From assembly GCF_024449025.1 (NCBI RefSeq), contig NZ_JAHLKM010000014.1:723-64722 (forward strand): a stretch of DNA of 64,000 nt, in the 5' to 3' direction. The notes below the pieces were generated by a model. That model ran no database searches and had not been told where the DNA came from. It saw only the letters and a program-made list of their open reading frames with translations. The position numbers were made by a program, and so were the translations under genes. The stretch is from Natronomonas aquatica (GTDB lineage: Archaea; Halobacteriota; Halobacteria; Halobacteriales; Haloarculaceae). This document shows positions 16,796 to 26,572 of this stretch, piece by piece; the first letter of the stretch is position 1; every line of letters begins with the position of its first letter.

Positions 16796-17493
16796 CGGTT
16801 GAAGAACACCCCCACGACGAGCCCACAACAGACGCCCAAAAGCAGGCCGAGGTTGTAATCGAGCGGGGCCGCCGCGACGGCTACGCCGCCCGCGACGACC
16901 GCGGTCGCCACGCTCGGCCGGTCCTCGAGGACCGGAAACAGCAGGGCGATGAACACAAGCGGGAGGACCAACTCGACGGGGAACACGTCCGGCACCCCGA
17001 CACCCAGCCCCGCCCCGGCGAGAGTTCCGAGGGTCCAGAACACCCAGATGACGATCCCGCCGCCGAAATAATACCAGTGTGAACTGGGACCGTCGCGGCT
17101 GCGGAAGTACGGGATCGAAAGCGCGTAGATGGTATCGACGATGAGAAACGAGTATGCGGCCTTCCGCATGCGGGAGAGCGACTGGAACTTCGGCGCCAGA
17201 TAGGCGCTGTACATCGAAAAACGCACGTTTATCAGGACGGCAGTCAGCACGACGAGGAGCAGGTGGCCGTCGTCCGCCATGAGAAAGATGGCGGCGAGCT
17301 GTGAGGCTCCCGCGTAGGTGATCGCCGACATGATCGTGATTTCGGCGGTGGTAAAGCCGAATTCGACGGCCGTTATACCGACGAGTACGGAGAACGGGGC
17401 GATCCCCGTCGCGACGGGGATCGAGTCCCTGACCCCGGCCAGAAAAGACGAACGGTTCTCATCGTCCGGGAATCCATCGAGTAGCCCTTTCAT
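16792..17493 (-). CDS. azlC: branched-chain amino acid transport permease AzlC
   Basis: The large subunit of the AzlCD exporter, 233 residues. It starts MKGLLDGFPDDENRSSFLAGVRDSIP. The conserved block AGASQLAAIFLMADDG and NVRFSMYSAYLAP is the hallmark of AzlC, followed by further helices (IVIWVFWTLGTLAGAGLG, LPLVFIALLFPVLEDRP, LGLLLGVCCGLVVGVFF). I chose the ATG at 17493 because the upstream frame overlaps the amidotransferase gene. Translationally coupled to azlD downstream. The guaA-like gene lies 11 nt upstream on the same strand, so the three may share a transcript. Confidence 0.9.
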   Translation of the reverse strand: MKGLLDGFPDDENRSSFLAGVRDSIPVATGIAPFSVLVGITAVEFGFTTAEITIMSAITYAGASQLAAIFLMADDGHLLLVVLTAVLINVRFSMYSAYLAPKFQSLSRMRKAAYSFLIVDTIYALSIPYFRSRDGPSSHWYYFGGGIVIWVFWTLGTLAGAGLGVGVPDVFPVELVLPLVFIALLFPVLEDRPSVATAVVAGGVAVAAAPLDYNLGLLLGVCCGLVVGVFFNR

Positions 17494-17504
17494 TCGGACC
17501 CGTC

Positions 17505-18062
17505 TCACCCGCGCCGCTCGCAGATCTCGAGGAAGTTCTCGAAGACCGCCTCCCCCTCCTCGGTGTGGGCGACTTCGGGGTGCCACTGGACGCCGTAGAG
17601 GTCCCGATCGGGGTCGCTCATCGCCTCGATCTCACAGACGTCGCTTTTCCCCGTCCGGGTAAAGCCTTCGGGGAGCGTTTTGACCTCGTCGGCGTGGCTG
17701 GCCCACACCCGCGTCTCGGGGAAAAGCGAGCCGACGAGCGGGTCCGTCTCGTCTTCGATATCGACGGTGACGTCGGCGTAGCCGCCGTAGTCGCCCGAGT
17801 CGACGCGGCCACCCAGTTCGGCGGCGATGAGCTGCATGCCGAGACAGATGCCGAGGACCGGGACGTCGAGATCGAGGTACTCGGGCGCCGAGCCGATCCG
17901 GTCCATGTCGGGGCCGCCAGAGAGGACGATCCCGTCGGCCTCGATCGCCGCCGGCGGCGTTTCGTTGTCGATTATCTCCGTCTCGATGTCGAGATCGCGC
18001 AGCGCGCGCTGTTCGAGATGGGTGAACTGTCCGTGGTTGTCAACCACGACGATCCGGGTCAT
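17505..18062 (-). CDS. guaA: GMP synthase, glutamine amidotransferase subunit
   Basis: Releases ammonia from glutamine for GMP synthesis in archaea, where the ATP-pyrophosphatase subunit is a separate gene (not in this window). The 185-residue class I amidotransferase has the nucleophile C73 in GICLGMQ and the catalytic pair H161 and E163 in WHPEVAHTEEG. It starts MTRIVVVDNHGQFTHLEQR, which fits the archaeal GuaA small subunit. The motif SGGPDMDRIG agrees. An alternative is a CTP-synthase-like or PabA-type amidotransferase, but HGQFTHLE favours GMP synthase. Confidence 0.92.
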   Translation of the reverse strand: MTRIVVVDNHGQFTHLEQRALRDLDIETEIIDNETPPAAIEADGIVLSGGPDMDRIGSAPEYLDLDVPVLGICLGMQLIAAELGGRVDSGDYGGYADVTVDIEDETDPLVGSLFPETRVWASHADEVKTLPEGFTRTGKSDVCEIEAMSDPDRDLYGVQWHPEVAHTEEGEAVFENFLEICERRG

Positions 18063-18128
18063 TATCGGTCTGTACCGGACCGGGGCGTAAAAAGGGTCTG
18101 AAACGGACGGCGGCCGGAAAGCCCTCGG

Positions 18129-18479
18129 TCACAGCCCCTCGATCCGGACGCGGTCGCCGACCGAGACGTCGTCAGCCGCCCCAGCAGGGAGTTCGACGAC
18201 GGTGTCGGCCTCGGCGTGGCCGCGGCCGGTCCACGCCGACAGCCGCTTCGTCGCCCTCACGCGCCCGTCGACGAGCCACAGGGCGTCGATATCGAACGGG
18301 ACGAACACCATATGGAGACGCCGGGTCGAGACCCCTGAAAAGGGAAAAACGAGCGCGTACCCCTCCGGCACCGATCGCCGGAACATCAAGCCCAGCCCCT
18401 GTGAGACGATTCCGTCGGCCACCTCGACGTCCGTCGCCAACACCCGTTCGGCCCCGTCAGTTTCGTGAACGACGCGCAC
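18129..18479 (-). CDS. DUF192 family protein
   Basis: A protein of 116 residues of the DUF192 family. Its core is SQGLGLMFRRSVPEGYALVFPF, then FVPFDIDALWLVDGRVRATKRLSAW and VVELPAGAAD, which is the typical block pattern. The function of this family is unknown. It is usually found as a small beta-barrel-like protein. I chose the GTG at 18479 (MRVVHETDG) because GGAGG lies 6 nt upstream of it. The frame can extend to a GTG at 18566, but those residues (ECVFPVRTHGATFFVRPRRRTT) look non-native. Confidence 0.85.
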   Translation of the reverse strand: MRVVHETDGAERVLATDVEVADGIVSQGLGLMFRRSVPEGYALVFPFSGVSTRRLHMVFVPFDIDALWLVDGRVRATKRLSAWTGRGHAEADTVVELPAGAADDVSVGDRVRIEGL

Positions 18480-18987
18480 GGTCGTCCTCCGGCGCGGCCG
18501 AACAAAAAACGTCGCCCCGTGCGTTCGAACCGGAAACACACACTCCGATAGATCAGACACAGTCACACTGATATATCATTTTAAAGTACAAGACAATAAT
18601 TTTATATTTAGTATCAAAAAGAAATCGAAAGGCGGTCCACATCCGTCGGAGGTTCGACCGAGGCGGTTATCTTATCGGTTGAAATCCTTTTATAATTTAC
18701 AGTATGCTATCTACGCGTTATCGGGTTGGAGAAACCGTCCTCAGTTCACTCGATCCGGTTTCGGTATCGCTGTCTCGTATACAAGTCATTTTTCCTACTT
18801 TTCCTTTTAAATATAACATATTTTATATTTTTTTCGGCCTGTTTCGAAACAGATAGAAGGCGATACGTACAGTAACTGTGCAAATATTGTTACTCCAGCA
18901 CCAATTTAAAACGATAGCCGCAATATATGTGATATCGATGGAGAAAAGAGACAATAGTTCGGTCGATCGTGGAGGTGTACCGACGCG
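18480..18987. other. long A+T-rich spacer upstream of the urease operon
   Basis: Most of this roughly 500-nt stretch, especially 18560-18960, is strongly A+T-rich, unlike the neighbouring genes, and contains no credible gene. It should hold the urease promoter. Candidates are aatttaaaac (near 18904) and atatatgtgatat (near 18925). No repeat or riboswitch-like structure was recognised. Confidence 0.5.
18971..18977 (+). promoter_or_regulatory. ribosome binding site of ureB
   Basis: GGAGGTG lies 10 nt before the ATG of ureB at 18988. It is a strong Shine-Dalgarno match and supports that start. Confidence 0.6.
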
Positions 18988-19404
18988 ATGAGCGACGGCA
19001 TCCACCCAGGAGAGATCGTCCCGGGCGAGGGGACAGTGGCGCTCAACGAAGGCCGCGAAACGGCGGAGGTCACCGTCGGCAACACCGGTGACCGGCCGGT
19101 TCAGGTCGGCTCACACTTCCATTTTTTCGAGGCCAACGCCGCCCTCTCGTTCGATCGTAAGGCGGCCTACGGGAAGCGGCTGAACATCCCGGCGGGGACG
19201 GCAGTCCGGTTCGAACCCGGCGACCGACAGACCGTCGAACTGGTCGATATCGGCGGCAAGCGGGTCGCCCACGGGATGAACGGCATGGTCGACGGGAGCG
19301 TCGACGGCTCCCCCGACGAGGCGCTCGAGCGACTGCGCGCGGCCGGGTTCGCGGATGCCGGCGTCGGCGGTGACGGCGACGGGGCGGCGGGGACCGAGGA
19401 ATGA
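18988..19404 (+). CDS. ureB: urease beta subunit
   Basis: Structural subunit of urease, which hydrolyses urea to ammonia and CO2. The protein has 138 residues. [33 protein letters not shown] and the block [27 protein letters not shown] are those of UreB, and the acidic Gly-rich tail is an addition typical of halophiles. It is the first gene of the operon. Its stop overlaps the ureC start as ATGA, so translation is coupled. Confidence 0.97.
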   Translation: MSDGIHPGEIVPGEGTVALNEGRETAEVTVGNTGDRPVQVGSHFHFFEANAALSFDRKAAYGKRLNIPAGTAVRFEPGDRQTVELVDIGGKRVAHGMNGMVDGSVDGSPDEALERLRAAGFADAGVGGDGDGAAGTEE

Positions 19405-21107
19405 CCCGCGAGATCGACCGCGAGGCCTACACGGAGCTGTACGGCCCCACGGAGGGCGACAAGGTCCGGCTCGGCGACACCGAACTGTTCGCCGAGATCG
19501 AGACGGACTACCGGACCCACGGCGACGAGGCCGTCTTCGGCGGCGGGAAGACCCTGCGGGACGGGCTGGGGATGGCACCCGGCGTCACCCAAACGGAGGG
19601 CGCGCTCGATTGGGTCCTCACCAACGCGACGGTCATCGATCCTGTGTTGGGCATCGTCGCCGGCGACATCGGCATCCGGAACGGCGAAATAACCGGCATC
19701 GGCAAGGCCGGCAACCCGGACACGATGGACGGCGTCGATATGGTCGTGGGCCCGTCGACGGACGTATACCCCGCCGAGGGGAAGATCGCGACCGCCGGCG
19801 GGCTGGACATCCACGTCCACTGGAACTCCGCACAGTTACACGAGCACGCGCTCGCGTCCGGCATCACGACGATGCTGGGCGGCGGCTACGGCGGCGGGGC
19901 GACGACGTGTACGACCGGCCCGGAGAACGTCAAACGCCACCTGCAAGCGGCCGAGGCGTGGCCGGTCAACGTCGGCTTCTACGCGAAGGGCAACGCGTCC
20001 GACCCCGAACCGCTCCGCGAGCAGATCGAAGCGGGCGCCTGCACGCTGAAACTCCATGAGGACTGGGGGTCGATGCCGCGGGCCATCGACACCGCGCTGG
20101 AAGTGGCCGAGGAGGAGGACGTCCAGGTGTGTATGCACACGGACACGCTCAACGAGGCCGGGTTCGTCGAGAACACCTTCGACGCCGTCGATGGTCGGAC
20201 GATGCACCTGTTTCACATCGAGGGCGCGGGCGGCGGCCACGCGCCGGACATCATGGAGATGGTCGGGGAGCCGAACATGCTGCCCTCCTCGACGAACCCG
20301 TCGATGCCCTACACCGACAACACGTTCGACGAGCACCTCGATATGGTGATGGTGTGTCACCACCTCAACCCGGACGTGCCCGAGGACGTCGCTTTCGCCG
20401 AATCCCGGGTTCGGGCGGAGACGATCGCCGCCGAGGATGTCCTCCACGACATGGGGGCCATCTCGATGATGACATCGGATTCCCAGGCGATGGGGCGGAT
20501 GGCCGAAGTCATCAGCCGCACCTGGCAGACCGCCTCGAAGATGAAGTCCCAGCGCGGCCCGCTCCCCGAGGACGAGGGGACCGGCGCGGACAACTTCCGT
20601 ATCAAACGCTACATCGCAAAGTACACCATCAACCCCGCGATCTCGGCGGGGATCGACGGGTACGTCGGGACGCTGGAACCCGGCAAGATAGCGGACGTCT
20701 GCCTGTGGGACCCCGCGTTCTTCGGCATCAAACCCGCGATGACGTTCAAAGGCGGGTTCCCGGTCCACTCGGAGATGGGAGAAGCGAACGGATCGCTGAT
20801 GACCTGCGAACCCATCCGCCAGCGCGAGCGGGCCGGCGCCGTCGGCAAGGCCAAACAGGGCCTTTCGCTTTCGTTCGTCTCGCCGGCGGCGGCGGAACGC
20901 GGCGTCGGGGAGGAATACGGGCTAGAATCGCGGGTCATCCCCGTCGAGGGGACCCGTACCCCCGGCAAGGACGACATGGTGTACAACGAGTACTGTCCGG
21001 ACGACATCGACGTCGACCCCGAGACGTTCGAAGTGACCGTCGACGGCGAACACGTCACCTGCGAACCGTCCACGGAACTGCCGCTCGCACAACGGTACAT
21101 GATATGA
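19401..21107 (+). CDS. ureC: urease alpha subunit (catalytic)
   Basis: The catalytic subunit, 568 residues. Nickel ligands and catalytic residues are all present in the expected order: H138 and H140 (DIHVHW), the carbamylated lysine K217 (LKLHEDW), H246 (CMHTD), H272 ([10 protein letters not shown]), C319-H320 (MVCHH), and D360 (TSDSQAMGR). The numbers agree with the standard urease numbering from K217 on. The start overlaps ureB and the stop overlaps ureA. Unlike most bacteria, ureC lies before ureA here. Catalytic function is highly probable. Confidence 0.99.
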   Translation: MTREIDREAYTELYGPTEGDKVRLGDTELFAEIETDYRTHGDEAVFGGGKTLRDGLGMAPGVTQTEGALDWVLTNATVIDPVLGIVAGDIGIRNGEITGIGKAGNPDTMDGVDMVVGPSTDVYPAEGKIATAGGLDIHVHWNSAQLHEHALASGITTMLGGGYGGGATTCTTGPENVKRHLQAAEAWPVNVGFYAKGNASDPEPLREQIEAGACTLKLHEDWGSMPRAIDTALEVAEEEDVQVCMHTDTLNEAGFVENTFDAVDGRTMHLFHIEGAGGGHAPDIMEMVGEPNMLPSSTNPSMPYTDNTFDEHLDMVMVCHHLNPDVPEDVAFAESRVRAETIAAEDVLHDMGAISMMTSDSQAMGRMAEVISRTWQTASKMKSQRGPLPEDEGTGADNFRIKRYIAKYTINPAISAGIDGYVGTLEPGKIADVCLWDPAFFGIKPAMTFKGGFPVHSEMGEANGSLMTCEPIRQRERAGAVGKAKQGLSLSFVSPAAAERGVGEEYGLESRVIPVEGTRTPGKDDMVYNEYCPDDIDVDPETFEVTVDGEHVTCEPSTELPLAQRYMI

Positions 21108-21484
21108 AACTGACACCGAAAGAGGAGGAACGGCTCACGGTATTTACCGCCGCGGAGGTCGCACGGCGCCGCAAGGAGCGCGGCGTCCTGCTGAACCATC
21201 CCGAAGCCGTCGCCTACATCAGCGACTGGTGTATCGAACGGGCCCGGGAGGGCCAGTCCGTCGCCGAGATACGGGCGGGGGCTTCACAGCTTTTGGGCCG
21301 CGATGACGTGATGGACGGCGTCCCCGAGATGGTCGAGATGATACAGGTCGAACCGGTCTTCCCCGACGGAACGAAGCTGGTGACGGTCCACGACCCGATC
21401 CGGTCGGACAGCGTCGGCGGCGCCGACGGGGGCGGGAGGGAAAACCGAAACGAAGCCGAAAGCGAGGGAGAGGAAAGCGAATGA
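21104..21484 (+). CDS. ureA: urease gamma subunit
   Basis: The third structural subunit, 126 residues. The core matches Ure[46 protein letters not shown], and [25 protein letters not shown]. The acidic tail after residue 100 (about 25 residues, rich in G, N, E and S) is an extension not present in most bacterial UreA. It overlaps ureC (ATGA) at its start and ureG (ATGA) at its end. Confidence 0.97.
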   Translation: MKLTPKEEERLTVFTAAEVARRRKERGVLLNHPEAVAYISDWCIERAREGQSVAEIRAGASQLLGRDDVMDGVPEMVEMIQVEPVFPDGTKLVTVHDPIRSDSVGGADGGGRENRNEAESEGEESE

Positions 21485-22104
21485 GCCTGACACATCGGGA
21501 CGTGGCGACGGTCGGGATCGGCGGGCCGGTCGGATCCGGGAAGACGACGCTTTTGGCCGAACTCGTCCCGCGTCTCCGGGACGCCGGACTGGACGTCGGC
21601 GTCATCGCCAACGACATCCTCACACAGGAGGACGCAGAGCGCCTGCGCGAGCGGTTCGCCGGCGTCGTCCCGGAGGATCTCGTCGCCGGGGTCGAAACGG
21701 GGGCGTGTCCCCACACCGGCATCCGCGAGGACCCCTCGATGAACCTCCAGCAGATAGACGCCTTCCTCGACGAACATCCCGACCTCGATTTGGTCCTGAT
21801 CGAGAGCGGCGGCGACAACCTCGCGGCGACGTTCAATCCCGAACTGGCCGACTACTCGCTGTACGTCATAAGCGTCGCCGAGGGCGAGGACATCCCGCGC
21901 AAACGCGGCCCGGGCGTCGTCGACTGCGATCTTCTGGTGATCAACAAGACGGACCTCGCGCCGCACGTGGGGGCCGACCTCGACGTGATAGAGCGGGACG
22001 CCGGGGCGGTCCGTGAGGGGCCGTTCGTCTTCACCGACTGCAAGGCTAAAGACGGTATCGAGACGGTGTTGTCACACGTCCGGGAAGGGGTGTTGTTCGC
22101 CTGA
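21481..22104 (+). CDS. ureG: urease accessory GTPase UreG
   Basis: SIMIBI-class GTPase that delivers nickel to urease, 207 residues. The P-loop is [12 protein letters not shown] (residues 14-25), followed by [33 protein letters not shown] (with the conserved Cys-Pro-His nickel-binding site) and [11 protein letters not shown] (guanine specificity). The family features are complete. It starts within the ureA stop and its TGA overlaps the ureD ATG by one base. Confidence 0.98.
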   Translation: MSLTHRDVATVGIGGPVGSGKTTLLAELVPRLRDAGLDVGVIANDILTQEDAERLRERFAGVVPEDLVAGVETGACPHTGIREDPSMNLQQIDAFLDEHPDLDLVLIESGGDNLAATFNPELADYSLYVISVAEGEDIPRKRGPGVVDCDLLVINKTDLAPHVGADLDVIERDAGAVREGPFVFTDCKAKDGIETVLSHVREGVLFA

Positions 22105-23012
22105 TGGCCGCCGACGGCACGGACGCGCCACACCCGTCGTTCGCGGAGTACGCCGCCGAACCGATCCCGCAGGCCGCCGTCGGTGCCCCGGGGAAGGACG
22201 GCGTACTGGATCTGCGGTTCGGACGGACGGACGCCGGGACGGCGCTTGTCCACGATTACACGACGGTGCCGTTCCATGTCTCCGGGACGCTGGATCACGA
22301 TCCGCACCCCGACGGAACGACAGTATTCATCCAGTCCCCGACCGGCGGCGTCGCACAGGGGGACCGCCACGAGGTGAACATCGCGGTCGGAAAGGACGCC
22401 GTCGCCCACGTCTCGACGCAGAGCTCGACGAAAATCCAGTCGATGAACCGCAACTACGCGTCCGCCGAGACGACGCTGTCCGTCGAGCGCGGCGGCCACC
22501 TCGACTACGTGCCTGAGCCGACTATCCTGTACGCGGACGCCCGGTATGCACAGGACCTGACGCTCGAGTTGGAACCGGATTCGACGGCTATCCTCGCGGA
22601 CGTGGTGGTCCCGGGGCGGCTGGCCCGCGGCGAGCGGTTCGCCTTCGAGCGATACCGCTCGCGGGTCCGGGCACGCGGACCGGACGGGCCGCTGTTCGAG
22701 GACACCACCCACCTCGTGCCCGAAGAGCGCGATCCGACGGCTCCGGGCGTTCTCGGAGAATTCACCGTCTACGGGACGGCGTTCGTCGTCGCCCCGGACC
22801 GGGAGACGGCGGGGTTGAGCGACATGCTCCATGCGGCGGTCGCCGACCGCGAGGCGCGGACGGGCGCGACGGCGTTGCCGAACGACGCCGGTGTCGTGGT
22901 ACGGGCACTAGGCGAGCGGGCCGAGACGGTACAAGCCGCGCTACGGACCGCGTGGGATCGCGCACGCCAAGAGTTGCTGGCGGCCGCCGCGCCGTCCGGG
23001 AGGAAGTACTAA
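22104..23012 (+). CDS. ureD: urease accessory protein UreD (UreH)
   Basis: Binds the apo-urease and the UreFG complex during nickel insertion, 302 residues. Blocks typical of UreD/UreH: HDYTTVPFHVSG, IQSPTGGVAQGDRHEVNIAVGKDAVAHVSTQSSTKI, LDYVPEPTILYADARYAQDL and ADVVVPGRLARGERF. The start overlaps the ureG stop by one base (TGATG) and the stop overlaps ureE. It is the accessory protein in its normal place between ureG and ureE for halophilic archaea. Confidence 0.94.
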   Translation: MAADGTDAPHPSFAEYAAEPIPQAAVGAPGKDGVLDLRFGRTDAGTALVHDYTTVPFHVSGTLDHDPHPDGTTVFIQSPTGGVAQGDRHEVNIAVGKDAVAHVSTQSSTKIQSMNRNYASAETTLSVERGGHLDYVPEPTILYADARYAQDLTLELEPDSTAILADVVVPGRLARGERFAFERYRSRVRARGPDGPLFEDTTHLVPEERDPTAPGVLGEFTVYGTAFVVAPDRETAGLSDMLHAAVADREARTGATALPNDAGVVVRALGERAETVQAALRTAWDRARQELLAAAAPSGRKY

Positions 23013-23632
23013 TGTTAGTGGCGAAGACCCGCCTCGGCCGCCGGAGGGATGCCGAAATCGCGGCACTGCTCGCCGAGGCGGACGCACACCGCGTTGTCCT
23101 CTCTGATACGGAGCGTCGGCGCTCACGCGTCCGCACCGAGACGACCGACGGGACCGATATCGGCATCGTCGTCGCCGACGACCTCGGGGACGGCGACGTA
23201 CTCGAAACGGACGGCGGCGACCTCGTCGTGGTCGAACTCGACGCCGTCGACGCCCTGGTCTTGGAGTTCGGCGGAGCCGACGTATCGGCGCTCGAAGGGG
23301 TAGAGCTAGGCCATGCGCTGGGGAACCGCCACTGGGACCTCGCCCTGCGGGACGGCAACGCGCTGTTTCCGGTCCCGGACACCCGCGAACGGATGCTCGA
23401 GGCCATCGCCGATCACCTGCCGGCGGGCGTCGAGACGCGCTTCGAGGCCGTCCCGCCGACGACGTTCGACGACGGCGGCCACGGCGGCCATGGCGATCAC
23501 GACCACGAGCATGACCACGGCTCCGGACATGACCACGACCACGGACACACACACACGGACGAGGGGCACTCCCACAGCCACGGCGACCCACCCGGCGGCG
23601 TCCGGAGCGTAGACGGGGGACACGATGGCTGA
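23012..23632 (+). CDS. ureE: urease accessory protein UreE with His-rich tail
   Basis: Nickel metallochaperone of 206 residues. The N-terminal part (MLVAKTRLGRRRDAE...) is the peptide-binding domain. The metal-binding domain contains GHALGNRHWDL, where the His binds nickel. After residue 150 comes an unusually long His/Asp/Gly tail (for example GHGDHDHEHDHGSGHDHDHG) with more than 15 histidines, a nickel store or sink. The start ATG overlaps the ureD TAA (TAATG). Gene length and order suggest translation coupled with ureF, whose start lies 8 nt before its stop. Confidence 0.94.
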   Translation: MLVAKTRLGRRRDAEIAALLAEADAHRVVLSDTERRRSRVRTETTDGTDIGIVVADDLGDGDVLETDGGDLVVVELDAVDALVLEFGGADVSALEGVELGHALGNRHWDLALRDGNALFPVPDTRERMLEAIADHLPAGVETRFEAVPPTTFDDGGHGGHGDHDHEHDHGSGHDHDHGHTHTDEGHSHSHGDPPGGVRSVDGGHDG

Positions 23633-24335
23633 CGGTAATCCGCCGACGGCCGACGGGGCGACCCTCTCGGCGTTCCGGCTGGCCGACTCGTTCCTGCCGG
23701 TCGGGGCCTATACCGCGTCCTACGCTCTCGAGCAGTTCGTCCAGGACGACCGCGTCACGGACGGGACGGATCTGGAAGCCCTGCTGGAGACGTACCTCCG
23801 GCGGCAGGTCGGATCCGCCGAGCTAGTGGCACTGCGGGCGGCCCACGCGGCGGCGCTGGCCGGGGACTGCGAGACCGTCTGTGCGGCGGACCGACGGCTG
23901 ACCGCGGTGACGCTGGCCGCGGAGTTCCGTGACAGCGCCGAGCGATCCGGCGATCGGCTGTTGTCGCTCCAGCGGACGTTACGCGAGGCGGACCTGTTCG
24001 ATCGCTACGCCGAACGGGTCGATTCCGGCGACGCCCCGGGGAACTATCCGGTGGTGCTCGGCGCCTCGACGGCGCTGGCCGGCATCGACGAACGTGAGGC
24101 CTGTCTGCTGTGCTGTCACAGCTTCGTGACGGGACTGCTCGGCGCGGCCCAGCGGTTGCTGTCGTTGGGCCACACCGAGGCCCAGCGCGTCCTCGATTCG
24201 CTCCAGCCGGTGATAACCGACGTCGTCGACGACAGCGCCGACCGCTCGCTGGAGGAACTGTCGCAGTTCACGCCGCTGGTGGACGTGCTGGCGGCCGACC
24301 ACGAGCGGGCCGACCGACGGCTGTTCGTGAGTTGA
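23625..24335 (+). CDS. ureF: urease accessory protein UreF
   Basis: Bridges UreD and UreG in the nickel insertion complex, 236 residues. Starts MADGNPPTADGATLSAFRLADSFLPVGAYTASYALEQFV, where SFLPVGAYTASYALE is the UreF signature, and later blocks match (ALRAAHAAALAGDCETVCAADRRL, YPVVLGASTALAGI). It is mostly alpha-helical. This is the last gene of the seven-gene operon. No nickel transporter follows it. Confidence 0.93.
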   Translation: MADGNPPTADGATLSAFRLADSFLPVGAYTASYALEQFVQDDRVTDGTDLEALLETYLRRQVGSAELVALRAAHAAALAGDCETVCAADRRLTAVTLAAEFRDSAERSGDRLLSLQRTLREADLFDRYAERVDSGDAPGNYPVVLGASTALAGIDEREACLLCCHSFVTGLLGAAQRLLSLGHTEAQRVLDSLQPVITDVVDDSADRSLEELSQFTPLVDVLAADHERADRRLFVS

Positions 24336-24425
24336 GACTGTCGTGCTGGGATCGGATATCGGCGGCACAGAACGGCGCGAAGGCGACTCGATGGCGGCGA
24401 ACCGTGGATCACCCCCCGGGACTGA

Positions 24426-25199
24426 TCAATGCTTGCCGCCGGTTACCTTGAGTTCGGTTCCGTTGACGAATCCGCCTTCCTCGGAGACCAAGAACAGGGC
24501 AGCGTTCGCCTGATCGCGAGGCGTCGCGATACGGTCGAGGAGGATCTGATCGCGGATCTCGTCGTCCGTCAGATCGTCCTCCATTACCGGCGCCTCCCCG
24601 GATCCGTCACCCGGTAGCGTCCGTTTCCCCGTTCTGGTCGGCGTGAGCGCGTTGACCCGGACGTCGTACTCCGCAAGCGCCGCGGCGGCGGATCTGGTGA
24701 AGTTGATCACACCGCCCTTCGAAGTTCCGTAGGCGACCGAGTTTGGCTCCGGGTTGTGCCCCGACGTAGAGCACATGTTTATGATCCGGCCAGAATCGGC
24801 GTCCCTCATCGACTTGCCACACTCCCGGGTGCAGAGGAACATTCCGCGCAGATTGACATCCATCGTCTTGTCGTAGATCTCGGTCGACATCTCCAGGAAG
24901 TCACAGACCTCCTTTATCGCCGCGTTGTTCACCAGTATGCTGATAGGGCCGAACGCGTCCTCGGCGCGATCGACCATCGCTCGCACCTGTTCTTCGTCGG
25001 AAACGTCGGTGGTAACCGATATCGCATCGTTTCCCGCCTCCAGTATTTCGTCCCGCGTGGAGTCGGCCCGCTCCTCGTCGATATCCGCGACGACGACGGA
25101 GGCGCCCTCCTCGGCGAACAGCTTTGCGATCGCTTCACCGATGTTTCGTCCCGCTCCAGTAACGACAGCAACATCACCCTGTAATCGGTCATTTCCCAT
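24426..25199 (-). CDS. short-chain dehydrogenase/reductase
   Basis: A 257-residue classical SDR that would oxidise or reduce an alcohol/ketone with NAD(P). Nucleotide motif TGAGRNIGEAIA at residues 14-25, NNAAI near 92 and the active-site YGTSKGG (YxxxK) near 158. The acidic D after beta-2 (VVADIDEERA) suggests NAD(H). The insert TRTGKRTLPGDGSGEAP after it is a substrate-loop variation. The substrate is unknown. I start at 25199 (MGNDRLQGDVAVV). It follows the MFS and chaperonin genes on the same strand (61 nt after the MFS stop), so the three may form one unit. Confidence 0.88.
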   Translation of the reverse strand: MGNDRLQGDVAVVTGAGRNIGEAIAKLFAEEGASVVVADIDEERADSTRDEILEAGNDAISVTTDVSDEEQVRAMVDRAEDAFGPISILVNNAAIKEVCDFLEMSTEIYDKTMDVNLRGMFLCTRECGKSMRDADSGRIINMCSTSGHNPEPNSVAYGTSKGGVINFTRSAAAALAEYDVRVNALTPTRTGKRTLPGDGSGEAPVMEDDLTDDEIRDQILLDRIATPRDQANAALFLVSEEGGFVNGTELKVTGGKH

Positions 25200-25260
25200 G
25201 ACATTTGACCAGTCTATCTCGCAGAAAATTAATCTTTCTTTTCTTTGTCGCTCATCTTTC

Positions 25261-26565
25261 TTACATCTGCGAACTGGCGGTCGGTCGCTCGTTCGAGGGC
25301 GAGTCCAGCCAATAGACGACGGCACAGCCGATACCGACGACCATGGTCACCAGTCCGGTCCCACCGAGGACGTACTGGAGCGCGAGCGCGATACCGAGGT
25401 CGGGCTCGAGAACGGAGATGCCCAGGCCCAAAACGACCGGAGTGACGCTCGCCCCGACCCGTCCGAGAACCTCACTGATGCTGACGAGCCCCGCCCGCAA
25501 CCGTTTGGATGCAAACCCGGTGACCAGACTCCGGTAGAGTGCCCCACCGGTGCCGACTCCGACTGCGATACAGACGACCCCGAGGCCGGCGACGTATATC
25601 GACGGGCCGACCACGGTCAGGATCAACCCGATCCCCAGTCCCGCGTGTAGCACGATCAGCGGGCCGGTATACCCCCACCGGCCGGTCACCCGACCGGCCT
25701 GTGTCGAGACGATCGAGTAGATGCCGGCCCAAACGGAGATCAAAAGCGCCGTGAGACCGGGGGATCCGTCGAAGATGTTCGCAACGACGAGGGAGATGTA
25801 GGTGAGGAAAGCGAACATCGCGACGGAATAAAACGCCCGGGCGACGAGGATCGCGGCGACCCGACGCCGGAGGGCAGCCTTCAACACCTGTTTCGTGTAG
25901 CGTAGCCGTCCGCCGTCCCCACCCGTCGACGGCTCCCCTCCGTTACCGTCCATCCGAGCGTCGTTCGTGTGCAGATCGGCCGGTTCGTCGAACCACACGT
26001 ACAGGGTGACGGCGACTGGCAAGGCGAGCCCGTACAGCAGAAACGGGAGCTGCCAGGCGACCACGACCAGGCCGCCAGCGAGGATCGGAAACAGCGCGTT
26101 CGAGACGCCCCCCGTCGCGTTCCGGAGCCCCTGTCCGGTCGATTCCCGCTGTCCGCCATAGAGGTCACGAATGGTGGTAATGAGCGTCGGTAGCGTGAAC
26201 GCAAAGCCCGCCCCCTGTATAGTCCGGAGCGCAAGCACGACCCGAAAGTCCGTTGTGAAGGCTAGTGCGCTCCCGCCACCGCCGAACAGCAGTAGCCCGA
26301 CGATCAACACCGGGCGCCGACCGTACCAATCGGCCAGGCTCCCTCCGATCGGGATCAGCACTATCGCCGGGGCAGTAATGGCGGTGACCATGAGACCGAT
26401 AACTGCGGGGGAAACCGCGTACACTGTGGCGAGCGTATCGAGAATCGGCGACACGAGACTCGTCCCGAGAACGATGACCAGCTCCGCCGCGAGCAGGAGT
26501 TGGAAACGCGTTTCGGCGAGGATATCGGCGTCGTTACCGAAGAACAGCCGCGCAACCGTGGACAC
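25261..26565 (-). CDS. MFS transporter, drug/metabolite-permease type
   Basis: A 434-residue membrane protein of the major facilitator superfamily with about 12 helices. The N-terminal signature is GGSLADWYGRRPVLIVGLLLFGG, with the conserved loop 2-3 motif, and FRVVLALRTIQGAGFAFTLP follows in helix 4. A long acidic loop lies between the halves (DLHTNDARMDGNGGEPSTG). The substrate cannot be inferred; transporters of small organic molecules and drugs are both possible. I chose a GTG start at 26565 because the longer frame lies in the chaperonin gene and is basic. The chaperonin stop lies only 7 nt upstream. Confidence 0.85.
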   Translation of the reverse strand: MSTVARLFFGNDADILAETRFQLLLAAELVIVLGTSLVSPILDTLATVYAVSPAVIGLMVTAITAPAIVLIPIGGSLADWYGRRPVLIVGLLLFGGGGSALAFTTDFRVVLALRTIQGAGFAFTLPTLITTIRDLYGGQRESTGQGLRNATGGVSNALFPILAGGLVVVAWQLPFLLYGLALPVAVTLYVWFDEPADLHTNDARMDGNGGEPSTGGDGGRLRYTKQVLKAALRRRVAAILVARAFYSVAMFAFLTYISLVVANIFDGSPGLTALLISVWAGIYSIVSTQAGRVTGRWGYTGPLIVLHAGLGIGLILTVVGPSIYVAGLGVVCIAVGVGTGGALYRSLVTGFASKRLRAGLVSISEVLGRVGASVTPVVLGLGISVLEPDLGIALALQYVLGGTGLVTMVVGIGCAVVYWLDSPSNERPTASSQM

Positions 26566-26572
26566 GATAGCT

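Noticed and set aside
18823-19005. A 60-codon minus-strand frame upstream of ureB
   Set aside because: It lies in A+T-rich spacer, overlaps the ureB start and has no protein-like features.
19836-20768. A 310-codon minus-strand frame inside ureC
   Set aside because: Antisense frame over the ureC catalytic core, with no independent evidence.
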